Of a stretch of 64,000 nucleotides of DNA, positions 1-10,975 are shown piece by piece. The stretch's first letter is position 1. The number at the start of each line of letters is the position of its first letter. The translations under genes were made by a program, and so were the position numbers. Under the pieces are notes generated by a model, which saw nothing but the letters and a program-made list of their open reading frames with translations, was not told the DNA's origin and made no database searches. This DNA is from Choristoneura fumiferana (lineage: Eukaryota > Arthropoda > Insecta > Lepidoptera > Tortricidae), in NCBI RefSeq assembly GCF_025370935.1, contig NC_133476.1, forward strand, positions 13,816,417-13,880,416, in the 5' to 3' direction.

Positions 1-118
1 TATCTGACATAACAAGCGTGCATAAATATCTGATACGACTCTATTTCTAGGGCCGGAAGGACGTGTCAGATATTTTTGCACGCTCCGCTGTGGCAGATAT
101 TAATGCTGGTGACTGTAC
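1..118. mobile_element. Hairpin MITE, truncated by window edge
   Basis: Contains 'cgtgcataaatatctgata' facing 'tcagatatttttgcacgct', the two arms of a foldback, and ends in 'ggtgactgta'. A second, diverged copy of the same layout lies at 13559-13690. The outer left end is missing because the window begins inside it. It is a non-coding, non-autonomous DNA element by its structure; the mobilising transposase is unknown. Confidence 0.6.
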
Positions 119-599
119 CATCAGCCAAATATGTGGTCTACCACCCTAAAGTTGATAATCGTTTGCATGACATAAATCAATAATGCCAATAGACGTGTAT
201 GCCAACTTGGAAGTTCGTCTTTAGCGATATACCTACCTATTCATTTGATAGGAACTTGTTTAAAAATTGTTAGAACACTTTACCAAACTGTTTTTTTTTG
301 TATAATTCAATTTTATAGCGCATTGGTAATTTTAATTTATTGTTATGCTGTAATTTTTTATAATAAATAAATAAATAATTCTTTAGGCTTCGCCGGTCTT
401 CTTAGCAGCTAGAGTTCCTCAAAAGAGTGAGAAACCAACCCTTGTCACAACCACTAGTCTTCTATCAAGAATACGGTATTTGACTATTTTGTATATGTTT
501 TATAAATTAAAACTACACAATGCTTGTTATCGAACAGAGAAACAATTTTTAAGCTACCTTTACAAATAACAAAGTTATGAGGGTTTGAAATTCAAGACT

Positions 600-760
600 A
601 GACAGAGAAAGACATACTGGTATGTGACGTCACACGCCAGTGCCGCCATACTTGCTGCATAGAGAAAAGCGTTTGAGAAAGAGACGGGTATATAGATTTT
701 TCAAAAAATCACTATAAAACCAATTTTCAACCGATTTAAGTTTTCTCTTCGCTAAACATT
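600..760. repeat. Probable dispersed repeat containing a CRE-like palindrome
   Basis: The stretch carries a perfect TGACGTCA palindrome at 625-632, the consensus for CREB/ATF-type bZIP factors, followed by 'gccagtgccgccatact'. The wording of the whole block resembles a dispersed lepidopteran repeat I have seen before, so the CRE may belong to the repeat and not to a host promoter. No second copy is seen in this window. Confidence 0.35.
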
Positions 761-971
761 GTCTGTATATCTATATTTTCATAATAATATTAAGATATGG
801 CAAATTCAGGAGTTGTCAAAAACACGTGAAAAAAACTTACCTCCGACGCGAGTGAAAATCCGAAACCGTTACCCAAAGCTCTATACTAATTCAATTTACG
901 AAAAAAGTTGGGTGCGTTCGAATCAAAGTGATTTATTATACTTAGTTGTCGTTTGTTTACTTTGTGTGCAG

Positions 972-1088
972 TTTAGATGTCGCGACCACTTGGTGGAATC
1001 GATGTGGTCGTTCAAAGGTCAGTGCTTACGCTCACGGCTCGGCTCACATTTCTTTCGTATCAAATTGTGGTGGGGTCGACGGACGCGG
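972..1088 (+). CDS. Weak candidate 5' exon (ATG at 977)
   Basis: A GC-richer patch ends at a consensus donor, GCGG|GTAAGT, at 1088/1089. An ATG at 977 opens a frame of 37 codons without a stop up to the donor and leaves one base (phase 1), the same phase as the exon at 4172. Upstream, 'tattata' (934-940) sits about 33 bases before 'gcagttt', an initiator-like site, though the same 'tttgtgtgcag' could instead be a splice acceptor with the 117 bp block as an internal exon. The predicted peptide starts MSRPLGGIDVVVQ and is not recognised. The neighbourhood is repeat-rich, so this could be chance. Confidence 0.2.
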
Positions 1089-1224
1089 GTAAGTACTTAA
1101 AGCAGCTCCTTAGTGATCGAAAGTAGCTGACATTTTAGTTTGCAAGTAAGTGCTGACGCCTGATTCTCTGCCAAAACGGTATTTTATCATAAAAGTAGTT
1201 GTATTTTCTGCGAAGAATTCGTTT

Positions 1225-1395
1225 ATCGCCACCCGGGGGGAATTGTACTATTTTCTTAAAAATGATCCTCTATATGTATAGTTCCCAAAGTCTCAAATAT
1301 TATCTCCACACCAAATTTCATCTAAATCGGTTTTGCGATTTAAACGTGGAGAGGTAACAGACGGACAGATTAGTAAAGAAGTTAGAAATATTAGC
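1225..1395 (+). repeat. Dispersed repeat fragment ('acagacggacag' type)
   Basis: Contains 'accaaatttcatctaaatcg' followed by 'aacagacggacagattagt', wording typical of lepidopteran dispersed repeats. Non-coding; no ends defined. Confidence 0.45.
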
Positions 1396-1504
1396 GAGGT
1401 AATGATTTGAAAAATATATTTTTGTTATGTGCCAGTTTCACCAAGTTAAGATCTGATGAGTGAACCCCGGGGTAGGGGTAGTCGACGGAACTCTTGAAAT
1501 ACTC

Positions 1505-1712
1505 GAAAACCACGAAAATAATTTGTACCTTACTACTGATCGTGCCTCAGCTCGAGCCAGCAGGAGTGGCCCTAGTCATTTACCTTACGTAGGTAAGTTA
1601 CCTATATATATTTACAATCTACTGGGCTTCTACATACGAGTATAACACCTGCTGGTTCGTACTGAGGCAACCACTTCAAACAGTTCGGTAGAAAGTTATT
1701 TTAATATTTATT
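1505..1712. mobile_element. Degenerate copy of the 'gcctcagcacgagcc' foldback
   Basis: Left arm 'gtgcctcagctcgagccag' faces right arm 'gctggttcgtactgaggca', with 'gggcttctac' before the right arm and 'ggtagaaagttattttaat' after it. Every landmark recurs in the much better preserved foldback at 43151-43363. This copy has many mismatches, so it is older. Confidence 0.65.
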
Positions 1713-1756
1713 TGGAGATGGATGAGTTTTTATTTTACCTTTATTCATTTTATTTA

Positions 1757-1925
1757 TTAACTAGCTTTTGCCCGCGGCTTCGCTCGCGTGGAATTCGGCT
1801 ATCGCGCGCTGTTCATAAACCAACTATGCCAAAAATCACGTCGATCCGTCGCTCCGTTTCGACGTGAAAGACGGACAAACATACACACAAACACACACTT
1901 TCGCATTTATAATATTAGTATGGAC
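1757..1925 (+). repeat. 'cttttgcccgcggcttcg' dispersed repeat
   Basis: Begins 'actagcttttgcccgcggct' and ends '...tttataatattagtatgg', with 'cgacgtgaaagacggacaaa' inside. This is one of the commonest dispersed repeats in lepidopteran DNA. A reverse-oriented relative lies 400 bp downstream, so the two form an inverted pair. Confidence 0.75.
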
Positions 1926-2312
1926 GTAAAATTAAATAAGGTGGGTACCTACGTTTTGACATCCACGTGTCCCTAGTCCCTATAACTGAAGAAGAAGGAT
2001 ATACATATTTACTGATACTGATAAAAAAATCATTGGGTCAAGTGACGAAGGCATCGCGAGTTAATTGAGAATGACACGTGCCCGCGGAATAGTATATTTA
2101 CCTACCCTGCCTACAGTACAGTCAGCCACAAAATCAGCTGAAAGAGGCTGAAGTCAAATAACTCAAAAAGATTTAAACACACTTGTAGTTTTAGAATGGA
2201 AACGATGGACGTGGAAATTTTCAACGACTAGGTACAGTTTTACAAAGAACTTTAAGGAAATAAGTACCCACTGCGTGCGTTTGTAGGGGTAGGTATTAAC
2301 ACTGTTATTCAT

Positions 2313-2522
2313 ACAATATTATAAATGTGAAAGTGTGTGTTTGTATGTTTGTCCGTCTTTCACGTCGACATGGAGCGACGGATTGACGTGATTTTTGGCA
2401 TAGAGATTTATGGGCCAAACAGTGACATAGGCTACTTTTTATTCCGGAAAATGCACAGTTCCCGAGAGAACAGCGCGTGATAACCTAAATCCACGCGGAT
2501 TCGTCCGGCAAAAGCTAGTTCT
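2313..2522 (-). repeat. 'cccgcggcttcg' dispersed repeat, reverse orientation
   Basis: Reads 'aatattataaatgtgaaag ... gtccgtctttcacgtcgaca ... ccggcaaaagctagtt', the reverse complement of the copy at 1757-1925 with additional middle sequence ('ggctactttttattccgg'). It is longer than its partner, so the partner is internally deleted. Confidence 0.75.
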
Positions 2523-3654
2523 CATTTATATAGGGATCTCAGACACTGTTCTAACGATTTTGACGAATTTTGCTAAGTATGTGCGGAAGCTTTTTGGGGG
2601 GCGAACAATCGATCTAGCTTGGTCTTAACTCGATTTTTAGCCCGAGCGAAGCTGGGTCGCACAAGTAGGTACTTTAAAATAATTTGCTTAAGGCGGTATG
2701 GCAGTGCTCAGCTATCTTTCTAGATCTTGGTTTCTTTCTGTCTTTGTCTACGAGTTGTTCAGCGTACCTCCTCAATGCCTACATATATGCACATCATATT
2801 TAAGGACAAGTAAGTGGGTGGGCACTGTAGATATTTGCCGTCTTAGCGTGTTGACGTCAGAGGGTCGCGAGCCGGCGCCGGCCGCGGCTGGGACTTGCTA
2901 TCTCACGGCTTCATTCAAAACCGGTCAACCGATAAAGCTTAATCGTCAACAAACACATTATACTGTGTACAGACCTACAATAACATTCATAACTATGCAA
3001 ATATCAGGGAATTTTAATGAAAATTAATATTAATGCACGCACCAATTTCATTTAAACGAAGTGAGCCATAAATTTTCCCAGTACCTAGTAGGTACCTACG
3101 CTTAAATTTTCCAAACGATATTTTGATACGTAAATCTCCTCGAACGCATCAACAATCCATCAATCACAACAGCCACTTTTCAGCCTATGGCGGTGAGGAG
3201 ACACGAAATTGACAGGGTTGGCATACAGAGCAGGCATTTTATTTGGATGGTTACAATTTTATTTATGCTTGCGCACTCAGACCTGAATGCATAAAAGTTT
3301 GAATAAACAAATGTGGCGATATCGGAAAATGGGGGACGTCGAGAAGCCCGGCTTCGGGGTAAAAGCTCAAAGAGCTACGCCGCCGAGAGCTTTCTAAAAC
3401 TTATAAAATTGTATTCTGCGTTACGTTGTAAAAGTCGTACCTTGTCACGGGTAAATATTAAATATCATACCTAATATTATTAAACCGCGATCCATGCGGT
3501 CAATTTTATACGCAAAGCGTGAGCAAGTAGTTATAACGAAAATAGCCAAGAGGCTTTCATAGACCTTTCATAAGACGTGTCCTATCTCAATCGTAGAGAA
3601 GGAATTAGGGGATTTTTCAAAGGAGAATTCGCAGTACCTAGTTAAGGATGTGAA

Positions 3655-3880
3655 TTGTGTGAAGGAGGCGTCGTCGGTCAATACTGAGGTGGTGCGGAGC
3701 GGGTGAGGCGCAGGCGTGCCCCCCGCCCCGCGCCGCCGCCGGCCTACTCACGCAACTCGCGAGTCGGCCGCCGTGCGCTGCGATCGCGCGCGAGATCTAT
3801 CCTCTCGGCTTGAAACATGTGTGATGTTTTCATCACAGAGAACAACTGTCAACTTACTCCCGGATTCCTGTACTCGCACC
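3655..3880 (+). promoter_or_regulatory. GC/CpG-rich promoter-like region upstream of the 4172 exon
   Basis: Between roughly 3655 and 3800 the base composition changes sharply from AT-rich to very GC-rich, with many CpGs (for example 'ccccgcgccgccgccggcc' and 'gcgatcgcgcgcgagatc'). No clear TATA box is seen, which fits a broad, TATA-less promoter of a developmental or neural gene. It leads directly into a leader without repeats and then the signal-peptide exon. The transcription start cannot be placed from sequence alone. Confidence 0.45.
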
Positions 3881-4146
3881 ATGAATGAACACTAAGTCCG
3901 TACCAGGCTGACGAGTGCCTCTCGGTGATATTTCGTGCACCCAAAGACAGCTTTCGCCGAGTGTCCAGTTTTTCTCGTAAGCTCGTGGTCGCTGACATTG
4001 CAACGTGCGGATCCCGCAGTGCGCGAGTGTGTGATTAATTGGCGTACATAGCCGGGGACACCAGCTGAGTCGAGTAAACATTGGTTTTACACACTTGACC
4101 TGACGTTTAGAAGGCGATGGCTCCTGCACAAACAGCTCCGGCCTAA
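3817..4146 (+). other. Leader region with four short upstream ORFs
   Basis: Upstream of the main ATG at 4172 there are ATG-to-stop frames at 3817-3888 (23 codons), 3881-3895 (MNEH), 3885-3911 (MNTKSVPG) and 4117-4146 (MAPAQTAPA). The last ends 25 bases before the main start. A small perfect stem, TGTGATG-TTTT-CATCACA, overlaps the first uORF at 3820-3837. If the transcript starts upstream of 3817, all four would lower or regulate translation of the main frame. Confidence 0.4.
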
Positions 4147-4171
4147 ACTATTGCCTCGGAAGGATTCCAAC

Positions 4172-4202
4172 ATGCGACGTTTAATTCTGTTCTTACTGAC
4201 AG
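4172..4202 (+). CDS. First coding exon: start of a signal peptide, unknown secreted or membrane protein
   Basis: ATG at 4172 reads MRRLILFLLT and then one base before a strong donor, ACAG|GTAAGG, at 4202/4203 (phase 1). Two arginines followed by a run of Leu, Ile and Phe is the classic start of a signal peptide. A short signal-peptide exon ending in phase 1 after a CpG-rich TATA-less leader is common in genes for receptors and adhesion proteins, which often have first introns of tens of kilobases. The rest of the protein is not in view, so the gene cannot be named. The sequence context before the ATG (ccaac) is acceptable. The next exon is probably beyond or far down this window. Confidence 0.6.
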
Positions 4203-5290
4203 GTAAGGAGTGCTTTATGTTTAGAAATGCTTTGATTACCTTTTAAAGTTATATTGCACAGATTACGCAGCTGATTCGCGTAATTAGCCGTGTTTTTCAA
4301 ACATTCCGTAGCCCGAGTAAAACTTGTTTTCAACAGATACCTACCTACCTACCCAGTCTTAGTCTGAACTGAATCCTCTCCCTGAATTAATGAACGTTTA
4401 TCTTAATGCATGTAGACAGCGTCGTATTGGTTTTGTTTATTTATTATTTTATAGCGCTAATTTCTTAATTTTGCCTTATCTAAGGATTAGTTTTATGTGT
4501 AATTAATATAAGTATCAGTATAATAAATAGTACGGTTTTTAGAAGAAAGCTTATTTAATTCAAAGAACTGCATAAATTAACTATGCCATGTGTATAGTAT
4601 CTTGTACCTATAAACCTAATTACCTGCATAGTAGGTACCTATATCCTCTTATGTTTTCGATGCATAGCTACTATTTGAATTAAAGATAGAAATCACATTA
4701 GTTATTTATGTCGTAGCAAATTTTTCACTTGGTTAAGTACAATTTGTGTTTTGTTTCGTGTCATTTTTTTTATTGGGCTAGTCATTTTGTAGAGCCGTAT
4801 TTGTGCAATTAATAGGTACGTTTGTAACAACAAACTCTACTTTCCAGGAAAAAGTCTTATTCGATAAATTTCAGCGGCTCTACCACTCTACTACGCTGAT
4901 ATCGGCAACTTTTTATATAGTAGTAACATGTTGAATTTGAAATTCGTAAAATTCATAAAACTGACTTTGTAGTTTGTTCATTGTTGCAAACTTGGGGTAC
5001 CGTGATATTAAATCGTCATTGAAATTTGCGTCGGTCTTTTGCCACGGCGTTATAGCTGCGCGAGACTCTCCTTCCGGGGTGAACGTCAAGTTTGCGGATT
5101 CTATAAAGTTCCAGGATCGGTTGGCTGCAGAAAACATAATTATTTTTAGAAATATACGATTAGTTAAAAAGGATTTAAATAGAGGGACTACTGCAGGTCT
5201 GTGTTGATAACGTTTATCATCTAAAATCACAAGTCTTTAAATTGTATCACTACAAATCTTTTTTTTTACTTTACAAAACAAGGATTCCTT
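4203..5290. other. Intron-like AT-rich sequence, no element recognised
   Basis: Begins at the donor of the 4172 exon. AT-rich, without long frames or clear repeat ends. Short opposing frames near 4913-5230 have no recognisable content. Confidence 0.4.
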
Positions 5291-5293
5291 TTT

Positions 5294-5817
5294 AATGAGA
5301 ATTTCACCAAAGCACATGGCAAGCGTCCAGACGGCGTCACCCTGGTGCCGTGGAAGCTCGGTAGGGCCCTGGTGTGGGACGCTACATGCGTTGATACTTT
5401 CGCTCTGTCCCACATCCAGGCGACTAGCTCACAAGCCGGCGGTGCGGCTGATCAGGCCCAACTCCTCAAGCGCCGCAAGTACTCCTCTTTATTAAAAGAT
5501 TACGAGTTTGGGATCATTCTCTTAAGATCCATTCATCAGATCAATGATGTATCTAATGAAACATTTTTTTCTAACTAGATCTATTACGCAGAAGTATGGA
5601 TCTAATGCTTGCTGTTGAGACTCTAGGGCCTTGGTCAGCCGATATGAAGTGTTTCATAAAGGCCCTTTCTTCCCGGTTGATCGACACCTCTGGGGACCCA
5701 AGAGCTGGTACGTATTTATCCCAGCGGATCGCACTTGCGGTCCAAAGGGGTAATGCGGCCAGCATCATGGGAACTCTGCCACAGGCAGATCTTTTGGACG
5801 GGGTTTTCTTTTTATAA
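5294..5817 (+). pseudogene. Broken C-terminal fragment of a retroelement-type ORF
   Basis: Frame 2 from 5294 reads ...KRPDGVTLVPWKLGRALVWD and then DTFALSH..., ending in LLKRRKYSSLLKDYEF. The homologous reading resumes in frame 1 at about 5605 with AVETLGPW, then RLIDTSGDPRAGTYLSQRIA, and ends AVQRGNAASIMGTLP. I recognise this as the C-terminal block found after reverse transcriptase in elements of many animals. The PD...VWD.T...K..KY spacing resembles a restriction-like nuclease fold, which is inference. Between the halves lies about 75 bp of foreign sequence with a stop, edged by 'agatccat' (5525-5532) and its reverse complement (5596-5603). No reverse transcriptase remains. It is dead and not a host gene. 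Confidence 0.65.
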
Positions 5818-6815
5818 TTTTTATTTTTATAGTAACATCTTAGATATATTTAGTTAAGGTTTCTTAGGTAAGTTTTCTTTGTCTTCTTCTTATTAGTATT
5901 ATTTTATTTTATTCAATTAAAAAAAAAATCATGTAATTAAAAAAAATACATATTATTATTATATTTTAAGCACATTTAAATCACACACATCACATATTAA
6001 TTATAAAATGATTGTTTTTAGACTCTAGTCAGAACAGAGCAGTACCGTGCTTATAATATAAAGAATTTTAACGAGTATTAGTCGATCAAAACTTTTAATA
6101 TCGGTCGCATATTATTACGGAACTCTACCACATCACTTAGAGCCCTACCCAACACGCACTTAGCCAATTTTTAAGGTAAATACTGATAGAGCTACGGTGT
6201 TTTGAGATATCATTCAAAGGGTAAAACTATCTCAAAATATAGATGTGAGTAGTTTTTGAATTATACCTCCATCTATTTTTTCCCTTTGTCTATCCCAGGG
6301 ACACACAAACTTGGAACGTCATCTATTTATACGGTATCCAACATTCGTCTCTATTTTATTTACGGCTTGCAATAGAAATTCGATTGATCGTATTGTTGGA
6401 AGGATAGCTATTGTTCCGCGGACATCTGTCTGGCGCAGTAGTAAAATAGTTGCGGCGTTTTAAAGTCGTCATGGCCACTGCTGCATTAATAAATTAGGCT
6501 GTAAATGTAGCATTGGCCCAAGAAACAACTCTAGACATGCATTTCTTGCATTTATTACATTGCATTTCTTTTAACCGTTATTGGTGTAGGTATTAAAAGC
6601 AAGCTTTTAGATGAAGCATGAACAAATTTCATGTGGTGTTATAATATATTTTTTCGTAATTCATCCAGAGTTGAGTAGAGTTGTAGAGTCATTTATTTAT
6701 GTTATTAGTAGCTTGGATCATCGAGTAGATAAGTATGCATTTTTCTTGCACTCTCTTAAGATTTTCACCTACTAAAAAATAGCAGCGATCTCTTTTGTAT
6801 TTACTATATAGTGTT
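5818..6815. other. AT-rich sequence, nothing recognised
   Basis: T-rich and A-rich runs follow the retroelement fragment at once (possible 3' untranslated remains), then ordinary intron-like sequence. No frames of note and no clear repeat boundaries. Confidence 0.4.
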
Positions 6816-6817
6816 TA

Positions 6818-7160
6818 CCCGCGGCTTGGCACGCGTAAATCATAGATCCATGCATCAGTTGAATAAAAATTCCGAGATTTTACTGAATGAGGGTTTTTTG
6901 ACAGGCGAAATATCGCTAGTGTGTTAGTATCGTGAGGTATGTTTGAAGTTTTAGTCTTGCTCGCGATTGGCTCATTTATATATTTATCCAATCACAATGG
7001 TGACAGAAATTTTAAACGTACCTCACAATGCTAACGCCATCTAGCGGTATTTCGCCTGTCGAAAAACCCTCATTCCCGTGGAAATTGTAATTTCCAAAAA
7101 TTATATCGTGATCTACTTTCCCGTGGAAATATCGGGATAAAAAGTAGCTCATGTTTTATT
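6818..7160 (+). repeat. 'cccgcggctt' repeat interrupted by a MITE
   Basis: Left part 'gtttacccgcggcttggcac' (6818-6884) and right part 'ccgtggaaattgtaatttcc ... gggataaaaagtagctcatg' (7076-7160) are the two halves of one dispersed repeat, since both pieces belong to the same 'cccgcggcttcg' family. The 191 bp foldback at 6885-7075 separates them, so the MITE came second. Confidence 0.65.
6885..7075. mobile_element. Foldback MITE with about 50 bp inverted ends
   Basis: Ends 'gaatgagggttttttgacag' and 'ctgtcgaaaaaccctcattc' are inverted; the complementarity runs about 50 bp through 'gcgaaatatcgctag' and 'ctagcggtatttcgc'. The right arm carries 'cgccatctagcgg', a motif common in insect MITEs. 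Non-coding. Confidence 0.8.
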
Positions 7161-7594
7161 TCAGTAAGTATGTATTATTCTTCCAATTTGATTCTTAAGC
7201 GATTAACAAAAAGCAACAGATGGACCATTCGTTTGGTATTTCGCATTTTTTTGTTCAATTGCAGCATAATAAATAAATTACTATCTTAGATAAAATGCAA
7301 AAGAGCCTCCTAAAATATAATTATGGTATTGTGATTACTAAATAAAACTTCATATTTTAACATTGTACGAGTAGAGCTTGAGTCGATGATTCAATACTAA
7401 TACAAATACCACGTGAACCATAAGTCTGTCGCTGTAGCAATTACAAATTTATGATCAACCGACAAGGAATTTATAGCCTTCTTCTAATAATACTTAACAA
7501 ATAGAAAAGCGTCAAGAGAGAATTGTAGAATATTGAGGAGGGATGTACTTTCTTGTATTATAAAGAGAACAGACCAGAAGACAACGCTAAGGGA

Positions 7595-7727
7595 CTGTTT
7601 CACCATCCATTGATTAGCGTTAACCGACGGTTAAATGTGATGCCGTCTCCGTCTATTCGAACAAAACAAATAGAGACGGCATCACACCTAACCGCCAGTT
7701 AACACTAATCAATGGATGGTGAAACAG
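7595..7727. mobile_element. 133 bp palindromic MITE
   Basis: Ends 'ctgtttcaccatccattgat' and 'atcaatggatggtgaaacag' are perfect inverted repeats. Pairing continues through 'gatgccgtctc' and 'gagacggcatc' to a short loop around 7655-7668, with only scattered mismatches. The length and ends match a lepidopteran MITE type I have seen before. Non-coding. Confidence 0.85.
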
Positions 7728-10700
7728 CAACTAAAAGTATTTTTTTTACTTTTTTATTACTTTAGGATTAAATTCTATAGTAGTGTTATGCAGGTTATTT
7801 TAAGTACCTATACTACACATACTACGTTCCACTCAGGAAATCGGCAAACACATACAATCGTAAAACGTATTTGAATGTAAAAAATCTCTGATTCCGATGA
7901 AATTGACCCTCGGCGTTTCTTTTCCGCACTCATTTATGTCAAACACCACAATCCTTTAATTAGTAGATAGCGAAATCAGGTGCAGATATCTAATTAATTG
8001 CAACTTTTATTGATTTATTTTTTTCTTCCTTTGATTCCTGGATAAGCCTCTTGTTCGGCACTAGGTACTCTATTATTGCCGACTGTCTATTACCGAATCT
8101 GGTCCAAATGGGACCTACTTCTTATTTTTTTCTGATTGTGAAGCTGAAGATTACTTAGCAATTAATATTACCGGTGGCATTCTAAGATATAACACATCGT
8201 GCCACATTGTGAAATAAGAATAGTAGAAAGAAAATTTAATCCAAGCAGTAATAACGAGACATAACATCATAAGTTAGGTTATTGATCGAACAACTTGAAT
8301 GCATTTACTGATTTTAACGTAACATGACTTGGCATAATATCGATAACATTACAATGGCTACTTCGTATCGAATGATATATGCCGTCCATAACATGCTGTG
8401 TAACAGCTGCTCTGAAGAGCTTTATTCTTCCTTTTAATGGTAATAACAGGGCTGCAATATAATCTGGCGTCAGAGTAAATTATATGAAATAAAAAAAAGA
8501 TTGATAAAGCTTTTTTAACAGGATTTTATTTGTTCTCAGCTTTAATGTATTCTCTTTGGTGCATGAGTTTCACTTTTTTTGGTTACTTAGTTTTGTCTGC
8601 TATTGTAGTACTTATCGTCCAAACAGTATACATACCATTCGATAGTTACGACTATAACACTATTTTTAATTTATGTATTGCGTTCCTTTATTCCGTTTGA
8701 AAGAAATAATTATTCTCTACAAGATGTTTACTCATGAAGGTATTCAGGTCGAACTCATAAAATAGTATGAAACAATTCTTAGCACGTTTTCTTATTAAAC
8801 AATAAATCTAAGCTTTACACGCGCTCACATTTCGTTTTGTAAAATAAACAAGTGAAGCTGATGTATTCATATCACTTCTTTGGGAAATAAGTTCGGCGAC
8901 AGGTGTTCCGTGCAGGTAGAGGCTGACGTAATTGACCGGCCGATGGGTTCTTTTGAAAGGGGCTACAGAATCTTTTGAATCATCGAGCGGCGTTTATCTG
9001 CATAGAATCCAATACAGATGAGATGGGATGCAAAACGTCACTAAATATGGGTATTTAGTGTCGTAACTATTAAGAGACCCTCAATAATAATTAGTCACGA
9101 AATTAAATAAAAGGAGTAAAAATTTGGACCGAAAATGGATCGGCAAAATCCATATTCTACACACTCAACTACTTGCAGCACTTGCCCTGATAAGTCGCGT
9201 AACCGCGTATACATTTGAGCAATCCTAGGTCGAGCGAGTCGCCTCAATCTGCAAGTGCAAGTGGAGACGCTGCGTCAGTCTAAGCCTGAGATACGTAGGC
9301 CGGGTCATGAGGGATATCCCGGGTATCTTCGCTGCGAGCCAAATCAACTGAGCCTCAGTCCAAATGAGCAGTGGAGATGTAGGCGTGTACCTACTTGAGG
9401 CTCCTCTTCCTGAGGCAGCTCAAGTGTATATAATACGAAGCTATATCTAAGTATTCATTGGCGTCTACAAATGTCCGATAAAGCAAAAAACTACAACGTT
9501 ATTTTTTATTATGGGCCATTTCGAAGAAACCGTTTTAGGCGCAACATACCTAAAAGCGATTCTTCTTTTATTATGTTTTAGGTACTTTGTGCTTCAGAAA
9601 CTTCAGAAAGTTTTGTCCTCGGGTGTGGTCGAACCCGTGCTTCTAACAAAATTTGATAAATAAAAGTTTCGCTTAGGAAAAGTTAAAGTTTTATAAGTTG
9701 CGACCATTGGATGGTGCGCGGTTAGTGTTGAGTTTACGGGTATTGTTCCAATTGCTGGGCACTAAATCGCTACATCGATCTTACCTACCGTTCACTGGCC
9801 CTTCCAACTTCCAGCAACTAGTGAAAAGAAGGTTAAATACCAAAATTATTCCAAACCTTCTTGCTTCCAAACTTACCTGCAAATCAGTTTAAAAGCATTG
9901 AAAGCTCGTTTAGGGACGCAGCGGTAAAGCAAGGAAACATTTACAGTCCGATTTTTGTAAAACTTAAAACCTAATTACCCTGCAGTCTTACACCAAGTTT
10001 ATTTCATTCATCTAATAAAATGTACCTGCTCAAACTTGCCGTGTTTTAAACTTCAAAACTTCGACTCGAGACCCGAGGAGAAGATGCGGACTTCTTAGTA
10101 CATAAGCAAATATATTTTTAGTTGGATTTAGAACTAAGAAACTTCCTTATACTTAGGCAGTAAGTTTACACTCTCGCGTTAAACTTTAAATTTTATTGCC
10201 AGGATTTGGACTGAAGGTAAATTGTAAAACGCGAATTCCATTCGTCTCTCTTCTTAAATGTTTTTTGTTTGGGGCGGATGTGACCAACACCTGGCTCCTA
10301 CGTACTTAGTTTTTTCTTTAAGCTTCTGTTTTGGGCATGGCTCCCTTAATTTATTTTTAGTTAAAGGTAATTTTGGTTTGCAATTAGTGTCTGACGCAAG
10401 AAAGTCAAAACCACCTCGGTATTATCTCGGAATATCTTAAAGTGTTGGTTCAAATGTAAAGAGCCTGATCTACAAGCGTCAACAAAGTTGTATGAACAAT
10501 GTCTCGTTAAAATTCCATCGCCTCGGTGGCGACTCTTAAGCCAAACCGATAATGATATTTATTCACGACGATTATTGTAAGTACATCGTTTCTCTTTCCG
10601 TTTGAAGTTTATACTTATACAGTTGTTACGACTGCATGAACCTTAACCGTTTCAATGTAAAATGGAAGATATTCAGGAACTCAAATTCCTAAGCAACGAC

Positions 10701-10735
10701 TTGCGGATAATTTTTGAAATCATACACACAAACAT
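7728..10735. other. Intron-like sequence, no gene recognised
   Basis: About 3 kb without a confident repeat or exon. A somewhat GC-richer patch at 9180-9430 has the small dyad 'acttgag...ctcaagt' (9393-9425) but no readable frame. Short frames near 9698 and 10258 show no family features. Confidence 0.4.
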
Positions 10736-10975
10736 CACGCCTGTATTCCCAAATGGGGTTGGCAGAGCACACGAAACGTTACCGCTTCGGAGCCACTTTT
10801 AGCAATTTTAGGTTTTAAGTTTGACGGAAACGGTACAATGTGACAGGTTGCTAGCCTGTCGCCTACGGTATACTTTAACCTATATCCTCAGTTGCCTCTT
10901 ACGACATCCACGTAAGAAATGGAGAGGTGTAAATCTAACCCGACACCACCCGGGTGCCTAGTGCCGGGGGTCATA
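10736..10975 (+). repeat. SINE/LINE-like dispersed repeat
   Basis: Starts 'catcacgcctgtattcccaa' and includes 'gcagagcacacgaaacgtta', 'ccgcttcggagccactttta' and 'ttgcctcttacgacatccac'. Its first 80 bases are the reverse complement of 23142-23216. In that copy the same end runs into a long (TG)n tract; here the preceding bases are 'catacacacaaa', a degenerate form of the tail. The family therefore seems to end in (CA/TG)n. Confidence 0.65.

Noticed and set aside
759..1100. 113-codon open frame on the + strand
   Set aside because: Runs through probable dispersed repeat and past a consensus donor; composition changes midway and no family is recognisable. Only the 972-1088 part was kept, as a weak exon candidate.
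3854..4129. 91-codon frame on the - strand
   Set aside because: It is the shadow of the GC-rich leader of the 4172 exon; GC-rich sequence is open by chance.
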